64,000 nucleotides of DNA from NCBI GenBank assembly GCA_029783825.1, contig JAREIK010002421.1, positions 49,585 through 113,584 on the forward strand, in the 5' to 3' direction. The DNA comes from Sapria himalayana (lineage: Eukaryota; Streptophyta; Magnoliopsida; Malpighiales; Rafflesiaceae). Below are positions 26,452 through 38,934 of the stretch, in pieces. A program made the position numbers and the translations under genes. Each line of letters opens with the position of its first letter. Position 1 is the stretch's first letter. The notes beneath the pieces were generated by a model that saw only the letters and a program-made list of their open reading frames with translations, ran no database searches and was not told the origin of the DNA.

Positions 26452-29400
26452 TTAAAAAATTAAAAAACAAAAAATTTAATTTTTTGTATTTTTTAAATTT
26501 TTGAAGATTGTAACCTTTGAAAATATTATAATTTTAAAATTTTTTAAATATGAACATAATATTTATTTATAATAATCTTAATAATTATATATAATGTAAA
26601 CTAAATATAAATAATTTTATTTATAGATATTATAATAATGATCAATAAATAAATTAAAAAACTAGTATTAATAAGAATGATATAAATTAAAATATAACTG
26701 TAAAATCTAAGATGATTCAAAATCAAAATAAGATATATTAGTAAATAATAATTTTTTATTTTAAAAATTTTGAATCATTTTATGAGCACATATATTTTTT
26801 TGATGAAAATAAATTATTTAAATTATATTTGACAAACTAATAATATTTTTGTAATTAATATTTCTATAAAAAAATTGATAAATAATTAAAATGAATATAT
26901 AAAATTACAATGAATACTAATAAAAAGAGATTTATGATTTATTATTTAGGGTATTCCTATTTAATGGTTTAAGTTTTTTGTGGTTTTTGGGTTAAAGACT
27001 TTATTGATTTATATTTTTGCACATTTTGGTGTTTATAGGTTTAATTTAATCAATGAAATAACAAAAAATTTATTTTTATGAATTTTCGTTATTTTCAAAG
27101 GTAACCTTTGAAAATGTAATAATTTTTTAATAGTTCTAAAATATGAATACAATACTTAACTTATAATAATCTTAATAATTATATGTGATGTAAATTCAAT
27201 ATAAATAATTTTATTAATATATATTATTTTGATGATCAAAAAATAAATTAATAAACTATTATTAATAAGACAGATATTAATTAAAATATATTTGCAGAAC
27301 CCAAAATAATTAAAAATCAAAGTAAATTATATTACTAAGTAAAATTGTAAATTTTTGAAATTTTGTTTATTTTTATAAGCTTATATTTTTTTCATAAAAT
27401 AATAATATATTTAAATTATATGTCTTCTCTTTCTTTATTTTATAATTAATATTTCTATAAAAATAAACTAAAAAAAATTAAAATGAATATTTAAAATTAT
27501 ATTGAATACAAATAAGAATTAAATTTATTATTTATTATTTATTATTTAGGTTATATTGATTTAATGGTTAAAGTATTTAAGGGGTTTTGGGGTTAAGGAG
27601 TCTAGATATTTAAATGATTAGGCATTTAGTGGTTTATAATTTTTATATAATAATAAAATAATAAAAAAATTATTTTTGTGATTTTTTATCATTTTTGAAT
27701 TTTAAAACCATTTAAAATATAATAATTTTTTAATTTTTTTGAAATGTAAATATAATATTAAGTTATAATAATCTTAATAATTATATAACATTTAAATTAA
27801 ATATAAGTAATTTTATTGATATATATTATAATAATGATCAAAAAATACATTAATAAACTATTATTAATAAGATTGATATCAATTAAAATATAAATGCAAA
27901 ACCTATAATTATTCAAAATCAAAGTAAAATATATTACTAAATGATTATTTTTTGTTTTTAAATTTTTGCTTCTTTTTATAAGCTTATATTTATTTATTGA
28001 TTAAAAATAAATTATTAAAATTATATTTGTCTCACTCTTTATTTATTTTGCAATTAATATTTCTATAAAAAATAAATTAATAAAAAATTATAATGAATAC
28101 AAATTAAAATGAGATTTATGATTTATTATATATGGTATACCGGTTTAATGGATTGTTAATTTTGGGGTTTTGTCGTTTAGGAGTTTATCAATTTGTGTTT
28201 TTAGGCATTTAGTGGTTTATAGTTTGTATTTATATAATAAAAATAACATTAAAAAATTTTAGATTTTATCTGATTTTAAAAGGGTATAACCTTTGAAAAT
28301 AAAATAATTTTTAAAATTTTTTGAAATGTGAATACCATGCATAATTATATTAATCTTACTAATTATATATCATATAAATTCAATATAAACAATTTTAATG
28401 ATATATCGTATAATAATGATCAAAAATTAAATTAATAAACTATTATTAATAATATAAATATTAATTAAAATATATTTACATAAGATAAAATGATTCAAAA
28501 TCAAATCAAAATATATTACTAAATAATAATATTTAATTTTGAAAAATTTTCTTTTTTTATAAGCTTATATTTGTTATAAATTAAAAATAAATTATTTAAA
28601 TAATATTTGTCTCACTCAAAATTAATTTGTAATTAATTTTTCAAAAAAATTAAACTATAAATAATTAAAATGAATATTTAAAATTATAAGAAATAGAAAT
28701 AAAAATGAGATTCATTATTTATTAAGTAGTATATAGATGTTAAAAGGTTTATGTATTTAGGAGTTTCGGGGTCTATGAGCTTACTGATTTAAGTAGGTAA
28801 CCACTTAATGATCTATAGGTTTTATTTTAAAATTGATATAACAAAAAAAAAATTTTATTATTTTTTCTCATTTTTTAAGGTTATAACCTTTGAAAATCTA
28901 ATATTTTTAAAATTTTTTTCAAAAGTAAATACACTATATATTTATAAGAATCATAATAATTATATATCATATAAATTCAATATAAACAATTTTATCGATA
29001 GATATTCTAATTATTATCAAAAATTAAATTAAAAATTTATTATGAATATGTTTGATATTACTTAAAATATAATATCAAAAACTATAATGATTCAAAAACA
29101 AAACAAATTAAATCAGTAAATAATAATTATTTGTTTTTAAATTTTTATAATTTTTATAAGATTATCTACTTTTTGATGAAAAATATTTTTAATAAATTAT
29201 ATTTTTAACTCATAAGTTATTTTATAATTAATATATATATAAAAATAAAAAACTAAATAATCAAAATGATTTTTTAAAATGATAATGAAAACAAATAAAA
29301 ATGAGATTTATTAATTATTTTTTAGTGTATACCAGTTTAAAGGATTATCAAAATAGGGGTATCGGGATTTTGTAGTTTAGTTATTTAAGTGATTAGTCAT

Positions 29401-32400
29401 TTAATGGTGTATAGGTTTTATTTAAAAAATGAAATAAAAAATTAATTAATTTTTTTTATTTTTTAACTTTTTCAAAGGTTATAACCTTTGAAAATATAAT
29501 AATTTCAAATTTTTTTTCAAAAGTGAATGTAATATTTAGTCATAATAATCATTATATCTATATATCATATAAATTCAATATATACATTTTTATTGATAAA
29601 TATTCTAATAATGATCAAAAAATAAATTACTAATCTATTATCAATAAGATAGATATTAATTAAATTCTAATTACAAAACCATAAATGATTCAGAAGAAAA
29701 GCAAAATATATTACTATATAATAATTTTTTGTTTTGAAATTTTTTTTTAAAAAAGTTTATTTATAATTTTTTGATGAAAAATAATTTATATAAATTATAT
29801 TTGTTTAATCATAATTTATTTTGTAATTAATAATTATATACAAATATATAAATCAATAATTAAAATGAATATTTAAAATTATAATGAAAAAAAATGAGTT
29901 TTATTATTTATTATATAGGGTATACCAGTTAAATTTAAATTAGATCTATCTAACTAATAATTTATTTTGTAATTAATATTTCTATAAAATAAACTGATAA
30001 ATAATTAAAATTAAAATTTAAAATTAAACTGAATAAAAAAAATGAAATTTATGATTTATTATTAAAATATACATGTTTAATTGTTTAAATATTTAGAGGT
30101 TTTGTCATTTAGGAGTTTAGCGATTTATGTTTTTAGGCATTTAGTGATTTATAGGTTTTATTTAAACACTAAAATAAAAAAAATTGTAATTTTTTATCTT
30201 TTTCATAGGTCATAACCTTTGAAAATATAATAATATTTAAAATTTTTTTAAATGTGAACACAATATTTAGTCATAATAATATTAATAATTATATATTATA
30301 TAAATTCAATATAAACAATTTTATCGATAGATATTCTAATTATTATCAAAAAATAAATTAAAAATTTATTATGAATAAGATTGATATTACTTAAAATATA
30401 ATATCAAAAATTTAATTAATAAACTATTAATAATAAGATAGATATTAATTAACAAATATTTGCAAAATCCAAATTGATTCAAAATTAAAGTAAAATATAT
30501 TACTTAAAAATAATTTTAAATTTTTACATTTTTACTTATTATATAAGCATAAATACTTTTATTGATTAAAAAAAATTATTTAAATTATATTTCTCGCACT
30601 GATAATTTATTCTGTTATAAATATTTCTATATAAATAAACTAATGAATATTTAAAATAAATATTTAAAATTATAAAAAATAGAAATAAAAATTAGATTTA
30701 TTAATTATTAAGTAGTATATAGCTGTTTAATGGTTTATGCATTTAGGCATTACGAGATTTAGGAGTTTACTGATTTAACTGTGTATGAATTTAGTGGTTA
30801 TAGTTTTTATTTAAAAAATAAATAAACAAAAAATTTATTTTTATTATTTTTTGATATTTTCAAATGTTATAACTTTTGATAATATAATAATTTTTAAATT
30901 TTTTTCAAAAGTGAATTCAATATTTAGTTATAATAATAATTATATTTATATATCATATAAATTCAATATAACCAATTTTATTGATAAATATTCTAATAAT
31001 GATCAAAAAATAAATTAATAAACAATTATTATTTAGATAGATATGAATTAAAATATAATTACAAAACCTAAATGATTAAGAAGGAAAGCAAATTATATTA
31101 CTATATAATAAATTTTTATTTTGAAATTTTTTCTTCTTTTTATAATTTTATCTATATTTTTTGATGAAAAATAATTTATATAAATTATATTTGTCTAACT
31201 CATAATTTATATTGTAATTAATATTTAATAAAAATAATTGAATAAATAATTAATATGAATATTTAAAATTATAATGAAGAAAATAATATTGAGATTTATT
31301 ATTTATTATCTAGGGTATACCAGTTTAAAAGGATTATCTATTTAGGGTTTTCGAGATTTTGGAGTTATTGACTTAAGTGTTTAGATATTTAGTAGTTTAT
31401 AGGATTTATTTAAACAATGAAATAACAAAAAAAATTAATTTTGATATTTTCTCACATTTTCAAAGGTTATAAGCTTTGAAAATATAATAATTTTAAATTT
31501 TTTTAAAAATGTGAATACAATATTTAGTAATAAGAATCATTATAATTATATATAATATAAACTAAATATAAACGATTTTATTGATAGATATGATATCAAT
31601 TATAAAAAAATAAATTAATAAGCTATTATTAATATGATAGATATAAATTAAAATATAATTGCAAAACAAAAAATTATTCAAAATCAAAGTAAAATTTATT
31701 ACCAAATAACACTTTTTGTTTTTTAGTTTTTGCTTCTTTTTATAAGCTTATATTTTTTTTGATGAAAAATAAATTATTTAAATTATATTTAAGGTTTACG
31801 AGTTTAAAGTTTTAAGTATTTAGGGCCTTTTGTGTTTAGGAGTTTATAGATTTAAGTGTTTAGGCATTTAGTGGTCTATAAGTTTTATTTAAACAATGAT
31901 ATAACAAAAAATTTATTTTTATCTTTTTTTCTAGTTTTTGAAGGTTATAACCTTTGAAAATATAAAAAATTTTAAATTTTTTTCAAATGTTTATATAATA
32001 TTTAGTTATAATAATCTTAATAAATATAAGTCATTTAAATTCTATATAAATAATCACATTGCTAGATATTATAATTATGATCAATAAATAAATTAATAAA
32101 CTATTATTAATAAGATAAATATTATTTAAAATATATTTGCAAAATCTAAATTTATTCAAAATCAAAGTATATATTACTAAATAATATTATTGTTTAATCT
32201 TTTGCTTATTTTATAAGTTTATATGTTTGTTATTAAAAATAAATTATTTAAATTATATTTGCCTTCCTCATAAATTATTATGTAATTAATAATGCTATAA
32301 AAATAAACTAATAAATAATTAAAATAAATATTTAAAATTATAATGAATACAAATAAAATTGAGATTTATTATTTATTATTCAGGATATACAGGTTTAATT

Positions 32401-32955
32401 GTTTATGTATTTAGGTGTTTTCTGGTTTAGTAGTCTTGAGATTTAAATGTTTAGGCATTTAGTGGTTTATAAGTTTTATTTAAATAATAAAATAATAAAA
32501 AATTATTTTTATGATTTTTTATCAATTTTGAAGGTTATAACCTTTGAAAACATCATAATTTTTAAATTTTTTTGAAATGTAAATATAATATTTAGTTATA
32601 ATAATCTTAAATTTATAAGACATTTAAATTCAATTTAAGTAATTTTATTGTTAGATATTATAAAATTGATCAAATAATAAATTAATAAATTATTCTTAAT
32701 AAGATTGATAGCAATTAAAATATAATTCCAAAACCTATATATAATGATTCAAAATCAAATTAAAATATATTACTAAATAATAATTTTTTGTTTTTAAATT
32801 TTTACTTCTTTTTATATGCTTATATTTTTTTTTTGATTAAAAATAAATTATTAAAATTATAGTTGTCTCGCTCATTATTTATTTTTTAATTAATATTTCT
32901 ATAAAAAAATAAACTAAAAAATAATTAAAATGAATATTTAAAATTAGAATGATTA
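26452..32955 (-). repeat. Satellite array, inverted orientation, second higher-order block
   Basis: About 11 monomers in reverse complement. From right to left it includes b (about 30760), c (30130), a (29380), d (28790), c (28190), a (27610) and e (27020), the full seven-monomer order. A perfect dyad box is at 29469-29494. The left edge joins the anchor at about 26451 inside a monomer. The right edge at about 32955 is a head-to-head flip into forward satellite. A plus-strand 74-codon frame at 28808-29032 is the inverted counterpart of similar minus-strand frames in the forward arrays. Confidence 0.9.
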
Positions 32956-35013
32956 CAAATATAATTTATTAATAAATCTCATTTTTATTAGTATTCATTA
33001 TATTTTTAAACATACAACTTAATTATTTATTAGTTTATTTTTATAGAAATATAATTTAAAAAATAAATTATTAGTGAGACAAATATAATTTAAAAAATTT
33101 ATTTTTCATCAAAAAATATATATGCATATAAATGGATACAAAAATTTAGAATTAATATTTAGTAAAATATTTCACTTTGATTTTGAATCATTTTAGGTTT
33201 TCCAAATATATTTAAAACAATATTTATCTTATTAATAATTGTTTATTATTTTTTTATGATCATTATTATAATATATACCAATAAAATAATTTATATTGAA
33301 TTTATATGATATATAATTATTATGATTTTTAACTTCATATTGTATTCACTTTTCGAAAAAAAAATTAAAAATTATTATATTTTTAAAGGTTATAACCGTC
33401 AAAAATGAGAAAAAATAACAAAAATACTTTTTTTTTTTATTTTATTTTTTAAATAAAACCTATAAACCAGTAAATGAATAAATACTAAAATGACTAAACT
33501 CCTAATACCCGAAGCTCATAAATACTCAAAACGTTAAATTAGTATCGTCTAAATAATAAATCATAATTCTCATTTTTATTAGTATTCATTATAATTTTAA
33601 ATATTTATTTTAATTATTTATCAGTTTATTTTTATAGAAATATTAATTACAAAATAAATTATTAGTAAGACATATAATTTAAATAATTTATTTTTCATCA
33701 AAAAAAATATATATGCTTATAAAAAGAGACAAAATTTTAAAAATAAAAAATTATTTTTTATTAATATATCTTATTTTTATTTTGAATCATTTTAGATTTT
33801 ACAATTATTATTTAATTTATATTATTCTTATTAATACTAGTTTATTAATTAATTTATTGATCATTATTATAATATTTATTAATAAAATTATTTATATTTA
33901 GTTTACATTATATAAAATTATTAAGATTATTATAACTAAATATTATATTCACGTTTAAAAAAAATTAAAAATTATTATATTTTCAAAAGTTATAACCTTT
34001 AAAAAATAAAAAAATCAAAAAATTAAATTTTTTATTTTTTTCATTCTTTAAATAAAAACTATAAATCACTAAAGGCATAAACACGTAAATCACTAAACCC
34101 CAAAACATCTAAATACCTAAACCATTAAAACTATATATCATGAATAATAAATAATAAATCTCACTTTTATTTGTATTCGTTATAATTTTAAATATTCATT
34201 TTAATTATTTTTTAGTTTATTTTTATAAAATTATAAATTACAAAATATATTATGAGGAAGACAAATATAATTTAAATAAAATACTTTTAAAAACAAAAAA
34301 AGATAAACTTAGAAAAAGAAGAAAAACATCAAAAACATTATTATTTAGTAATTTATTTTACTTTGATTTTGAATAAATTTAGGGTTTGCAAATATATTTT
34401 AAATAATATCTATCTTATTTATAATATTTTATTAATTAATTTTTTGATCATTAATATAATATCTATCAATATAATTGTTTATATTAAATTTATATGATAT
34501 ATAATTATTAATATTATCATAACTAAATATAGTATTCACTTTTGAAAAAAATTTAAAAATTATTATATTTTCAAAGGTTATAACCTTCAAAAATGATAAA
34601 AAATCACAAAAATAATTTTTTATTATTTTATAATTTAAATAAAAGTTATAAAGCACAAAATGCCAAAAAAAATTAATCTCTAGACTCCTAAACCCCAAAA
34701 CCCACTAAATACTTAAACCATTAAACCTATATATCCTAAATAATAAAGAATAAATCTCATTTATTTTTTCATTTTAATTTTAAAAATTCAAATTAAATTA
34801 TTTATTTGATTAATTTTATATAAATATTAATTACAAAATAAATTATGAGTTAGACAAATATAATTTATATAAATTATTTTTCATCAAAAAATATAGATAA
34901 ACTTATAAAAAGAATAAAAATTTTAAAAACTAAAATTTATTATTTAGTAATATATTTTGCTCTACTTCTGAATCATTTTAGGTTTTGTAATTATATTTTA
35001 ATTGATATCTATC
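32956..35013 (+). repeat. Satellite array, forward orientation, left of hAT-2
   Basis: Between three and four monomers. The first (to about 33650) is the ATGGATACAAAAATTT variant also found at 20346 and 51900. Dyad boxes lie near 33387, 33980 and 34568. The last monomer is cut within its TTGATATCTATC phrase by a GC-rich insertion at 35014. The small frames at 33713-33901 (plus) and 34698-34432 (minus) are low-complexity. Confidence 0.9.
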
Positions 35014-35310
35014 TAGAGGTGTCAAACGAGCCGGCACGGCACGGCACGGCCCGTTTTTCACGAGCACGATCGTGCTACCGTGCCGTGCCGGGCACGGCAC
35101 GGTTAGTATATAGGCGGGCATGGGACGGCCCATAGGCACGGCAAGGCCGTGCCGTGCCGTGCCGGGCCCGCTTGGGCACGCCTTGGCCATACAGGCTAGG
35201 CGGCATGGCAGGGCAGGCGGGAGCCGCAACGCGGGACCGGGTCAACCGGGGTCCGTGTCCGAGAGGCCTCACGGCTCACGGTCACGGCCTCACGGGCTAA
35301 TGGCAGATTA
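35014..35310. repeat. hAT-2 left terminal and GC-rich subterminal repeats
   Basis: Repeated GGCACGG / CCGTGCC words in both orientations (for example 35031-35057, 35080-35102, 35136-35164). Clustered short subterminal repeats of this kind are where hAT transposases are known to bind. Overlapping ORFs on both strands here (about 35075-35311) are by-products of the Arg/Pro/Gly-rich composition. Confidence 0.7.
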
Positions 35311-35670
35311 GAATTTTTTTTTTTTTGAAAATTTTTTGATTAAGTAACCGTATAGAGTATTAGTAATAATTAAAAAATATAATTTTTTGTAAAAATTATA
35401 AAATTAAATAAAACAAACAAATATTAGAAAAAAAATTTTTTATCAAATTCAATTAAGTTTAGCTTTTTTTATTTTTATAATTTATTAATTATATATTAAA
35501 ATTTAAAGTTAGTAATTTTTAAAATAAAATTTAAATCGTAAAATAATAAATAAATACATTAAGTTAGTAAAAATTAAAATTAAAAAAAAATTAAACTACA
35601 CAAATGAAAAATTACCAATCATGCTTTTGAAACCAATAGTCCAAACAAAACAAGTATAAGTTTCAACACA

Positions 35671-35695
35671 ACGTATGGTACAAAGTACCATACGT
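35671..35695. terminator. Short hairpin just downstream of the hAT-2 transposase gene
   Basis: ACGTATGGTAC, a 3-base loop AAA, then GTACCATACGT: an 11-bp perfect stem, with a further ACGTATGGTA copy at about 35704. It lies about 70 bp beyond the transposase stop codon, in the 3' untranslated part. A role in RNA 3'-end structure is only a guess. Confidence 0.4.
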
Positions 35696-35766
35696 ATGGT
35701 ACAACGTATGGTAAATAAAATAAATAAAAAAACATCGAAAAAAAAGAGCAGATGAGCTCATGAGCA

Positions 35767-37890
35767 TCAATCGTCAAGCAGCATATAATGAGAATCATCA
35801 GCCGCAACATCAAGATCAGTATCATATGGATCATCATCATCGGCAATCAGCTCCTCCGCCATCGTAGTGGATGTGGATGCGACTGCAGTGTCTGTCACAG
35901 TCCCAGCTTCAGCACGATCACTGATGCTAAATCTCGATTCCTCCCAATCCTTCAAACATGCCAAGGCCTCAACCATATCTGGACGTAATCTCGATCTCCT
36001 ATCTGAAATCACGTTCACTGCAACAGAAAAAGCAGACTCCGATGCTACGCTCGACACCGGAGGAGTCAGTAGATCCCGTGCCATCCTAGATAGCACGGGA
36101 TAGGTGGGCTCATATGATTTCCACCACTGTAATAAATCAAGATTCTTATTATCAGAAGGTGATAGGATTGAGCAGTAATCGGTATCTAAGTACCGAGATA
36201 GCTCGCTCCTATGTGATGGTCCACCCCTACGTTTCCCCCTCGCTAGGTTAATGGAATAATCGTCATCTCCGAACAAGGTATCAGTGTCCGTAATCACAGT
36301 CTCACCACCACCACCACCATACCTAGTATCGTAGTATGTGAACAGGTCTGTCAACTTCTCGTAAATGAACCCTTCAGGTGGCTCTTCCAGGTTCATGCAC
36401 GAGGAAATGAAAGTCAGGGTGTTTTCAACCCCTTCCACCTTAGCCCTAGGGTCCATGCATGATGCGAGGCAATAAAGAGATGGAATGGTGGACCGGTACT
36501 TCAGGTACTTGGTCTCCATCTCTGCAACCATATGGCTAAGCGTCGGGTCCGCTCGATACTTCCTAAACATGCTACTAATGTTGCATATGTAACGGAGTGC
36601 AATGCAAGTGGTGGGCGTATAAACCAACGAACACATGTTCGTCGTGTCATAAAATATCTTCAGGAATTTCATTTATGAAATTCCTGAAGCCCAATCAGTG
36701 TCGTCAATAATAAGTTCGCCACTCTTACTATTGACATAGTCGGATATCACGTGTTCGTATCCAACACATGATTCCAACATCAGGTACGTGTAATTCCAAT
36801 GATGTCTCACATCTGATTGGAATTTCTTCTTCTTAAGATTCTTAGACAAACAGAGATTACCAAACTCTTGTAGTCTGTGAGGAGTGTGAATATACTTGAG
36901 TGCATTGCGTATATTTTCCAATGCGGGGGAACAGGCCTTCATACCCGCTTGAACTATTAGGTTAATAACATGACACATGCATCTGACAGGAAAGATCTCT
37001 CCTAATGGTGCGTCTCTAATATTCCTAACAAACATATTGATCGCTACTCCATTATTCGCAGCATTATCGAAAGTGACACTAAAAATTTTATTTTGAATTT
37101 TATATTCCCTAAATATTTTCATCATACACTCAAAAATGGCCGGGCCATCATGAGGATGAAAAATCTCAGTGAATCCTAATATTTTTTTATTTATTGTCCA
37201 GTTTGAATCGACATAATGACTCGTGAGACATGCATAAGAAGAATCATCGTGACATGTCCATATATCGGACGTCACGGACACCACTCCACTAAATGCCAAA
37301 AATTCCTTATTTATTTTTTGTTTTTCTAACTTATATATCTTTAGTATGTCACTCCTAGATGTGGACCTAGAAAACCTATGATAGGATCGCTGAAAATAAG
37401 TCTACATGATGCGCACTACCCTCGGATCATCCGAAAATCTGATCGGAAGACCCATCAATGTGATGAGCCTGGCCATGCCGTCCCTACCCAACTCGCTGGA
37501 GTATACGAAGGGAGTAAACTTTGAGACTGAACTCGATCCAGTCTCAAAAAATGTAGTGCCAAGTTGGGTTTGCTTAGGATCTAAGGGTCCATGTTTTTTG
37601 GAGCATATTTCAGCATGCCTCTTGAGGTGCCCAGTCCCACAAGTACACTTGCATGTTAAAAGTCTCATACAATATTTGCACTGTGCCATTTCAAGTTCCT
37701 CACCCCTAACAATTACTTGTGTTATGATTTTAAAATGTGTCCAAACTATAGAAGTCCTCCTAGTTTTTTGTTTTTTAGAACTTTGGGTTATGACGATAGG
37801 AGAAACCAAAGTTTCAGGAGCCACGGACGTATGTGTAACACTAACATTTCCATTTTCCAAATTTAAATATGTGTCAGGTGTATTTGTCAT
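35767..37890 (-). pseudogene. hAT transposase, family 2, near-intact (two stop codons)
   Basis: One uninterrupted minus-strand frame of 708 codons from ATG at 37890 to the stop at 35767, broken only by TAG at 37404-37402 and TAA at 36675-36673; no frameshift was found. Domains in order: Ser/Thr-rich N-terminus; BED zinc finger at about residues 48-100 (W50, C71, C74, H88, H92, C96); the RVIM/TYFQRSYHRFSRST linker across the first stop; RNase H-like core with SDIWT (Asp about 209), TFDNAANN (Asp about 275), CMCHVINLIV (about 305-314) and WNYTYLMLES; and the C-terminal dimerisation region at about 564-651 with QWWKSY, YPVLSRMARDLL, PVSSVASESAFS and DRRSRLRPDMVEALACLKDW. It ends in an acidic tail. 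A total of 705 sense residues is normal for this superfamily. It would cut and paste its own element. The two nonsense changes suggest a relatively recent loss of activity. Confidence 0.92.
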
Positions 37891-38082
37891 TTTTTAATTT
37901 TCGTAAGTTTTTCTAGAAAGAGAAGCTTTAGAGAGAGAAAGTACAAAAAAACGTAAAATAAATTACCCGGTAAAAGCAATGAGGTTAGTCACGTGCAAGG
38001 TGCACCGCAGGAAGCTCTGATGTTCAAAACTCAAGTTGAGTTTCACGAAAATCCAAGCCGAAATCAAAATCACGAGGCCCGA

Positions 38083-38130
38083 GAGAGAGATGCACGGTTT
38101 ATGTAAGAGAGAGATGCATGGTTTATGTAA
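38083..38130. repeat. 24-bp tandem duplication upstream of the hAT-2 transposase
   Basis: Two adjacent copies of GAGAGAGATGCAYGGTTTAT plus GTAA, differing at one base (38083-38106 and 38107-38130), lie about 200-240 bp before the transposase start codon. They could lie in the element's promoter or leader. A replication-slippage origin is equally likely. Confidence 0.6.
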
Positions 38131-38277
38131 GAGAGAGAAAGTATAAAGATGTTTTATGTTTTTGAAAAACATAAATGTTATAGGGAGGGGGGTAAAATTT
38201 ATAGGCTAAAGAATGTTTTTTTTTTATAAAAAAAGATATTTTTTTATTATTATTTTGAATTTTTTTAAGAATTTTAA

Positions 38278-38312
38278 GGGGCAGAATCACGAGGACTGTT
38301 GGATTCTGCCCC
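38278..38312. repeat. 11-bp stem hairpin in the hAT-2 leader
   Basis: GGGGCAGAATC, 13-base loop, GATTCTGCCCC: a perfect inverted repeat about 390 bp upstream of the transposase ATG. Its function is unknown. Confidence 0.5.
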
Positions 38313-38488
38313 CTAGCCGTTGGAGGTGAATCCAAGGGCTGAAAATCGGTGAAGTTTGAATTTTTTTTTTGCCTTTGGAATTGCTCGGATCGGGACTCGG
38401 GTTTCGGCAGAAAAGACCGCGAGTCGGATCTGATTGGACCCGACACTCGGTCTTTTTACCGGGGGAGGAGGGCCAGGGGATGGCCGGA

Positions 38489-38923
38489 CGGGTCACGACT
38501 CACGCCACGCGGCCCACGCCACACGTCGCACGCGGGCCAGTGCCACGCGTGCCTGCGTGAACCGGCACATGATAGACCTGTGCCGGCGTGCCGTGCCTGG
38601 CCTAGTGCCAGGCACGAAACGGCACAGGATGAACTTAACCCGGGCACGGCAAGGGCCCGGGCAAGGTTTAAGAACGTGCCGGGCCGGCCCAGGCACGGCC
38701 GAATCGTGCAGGGCAGGCCCAGGCACGGCCGAACCGTGCCGGGCAGGCCCAAGCACGTTCTTAAACCGTGCCCGGGCCCATGCCGTGCCCAGGTTAAGAC
38801 ATTCGCGTGCCGTGCCTGGCACGGCACGCCGACACGGGTCCATCCCGTGTCGGTTCACGCAGGCACGCGTGGCACTGGCTGCGTGTCACGCGTGCCGTGG
38901 CGTGAGTCGTGAGTCGTGACCCG
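38489..38923. repeat. GC-rich foldback (435 bp) at the right end of hAT-2
   Basis: Two arms of roughly 215 bp are inverted copies of each other around a centre near 38706. The left arm begins CGGGTCACGACTCACG and the right arm ends CGTGAGTCGTGACCCG. Inner matches include CAGTGCCACGCGTGCCTGCG, GGTTTAAGAACGTGC and GGCCCAGGCACGG against their complements. The arms are not identical, differing by scattered substitutions and small indels. It could be a foldback or MITE-type element nested in the hAT end, or a rearranged hAT subterminal region. The four to six overlapping ORFs on both strands here are composition artefacts. Confidence 0.75.
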
Positions 38924-38934
38924 ACTCACGACTC

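Larger units (their letters stand above)
35014..38934 (-). mobile_element. hAT transposon, family 2 (about 3.9 kb, GC-rich ends)
   Basis: A sudden GC-rich island in AT-rich satellite. The left end reads TAGAGGTGTCAAACGAGCC, a terminus style common in plant hAT elements, followed by about 290 bp packed with CGGCACGG words. The centre holds a minus-strand transposase gene (37890-35767). The right part ends in a foldback made of the same CGTGCCGTGCC vocabulary. No mirror of TAGAGGTGTC is visible at the right edge and no 8-bp target duplication is evident: flanks are TGATATCTATC on the left and ATTAATAATATATTATT on the right, which would be nearly contiguous in an intact monomer. The right terminus is probably lost or replaced. 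The ORFs in the GC-rich ends are composition artefacts. Confidence 0.85.

Noticed and set aside
34978..35311. Three small ORFs at the left end of hAT-2
   Set aside because: Composition artefacts of the CGGCACGG subterminal repeats; open on both strands in parallel.
37406..37897. 163-codon plus-strand ORF
   Set aside because: Exact antisense shadow of the BED-finger part of the hAT-2 transposase, which has the recognisable motifs.
38349..38919. Overlapping 120-190 codon ORFs on both strands in the GC-rich end of hAT-2
   Set aside because: They lie in an inverted repeat of CGTGCC words. Arg/Pro/Gly/His-rich translations in several frames at once are what GC-rich DNA with few stop codons gives, and no domain is visible.
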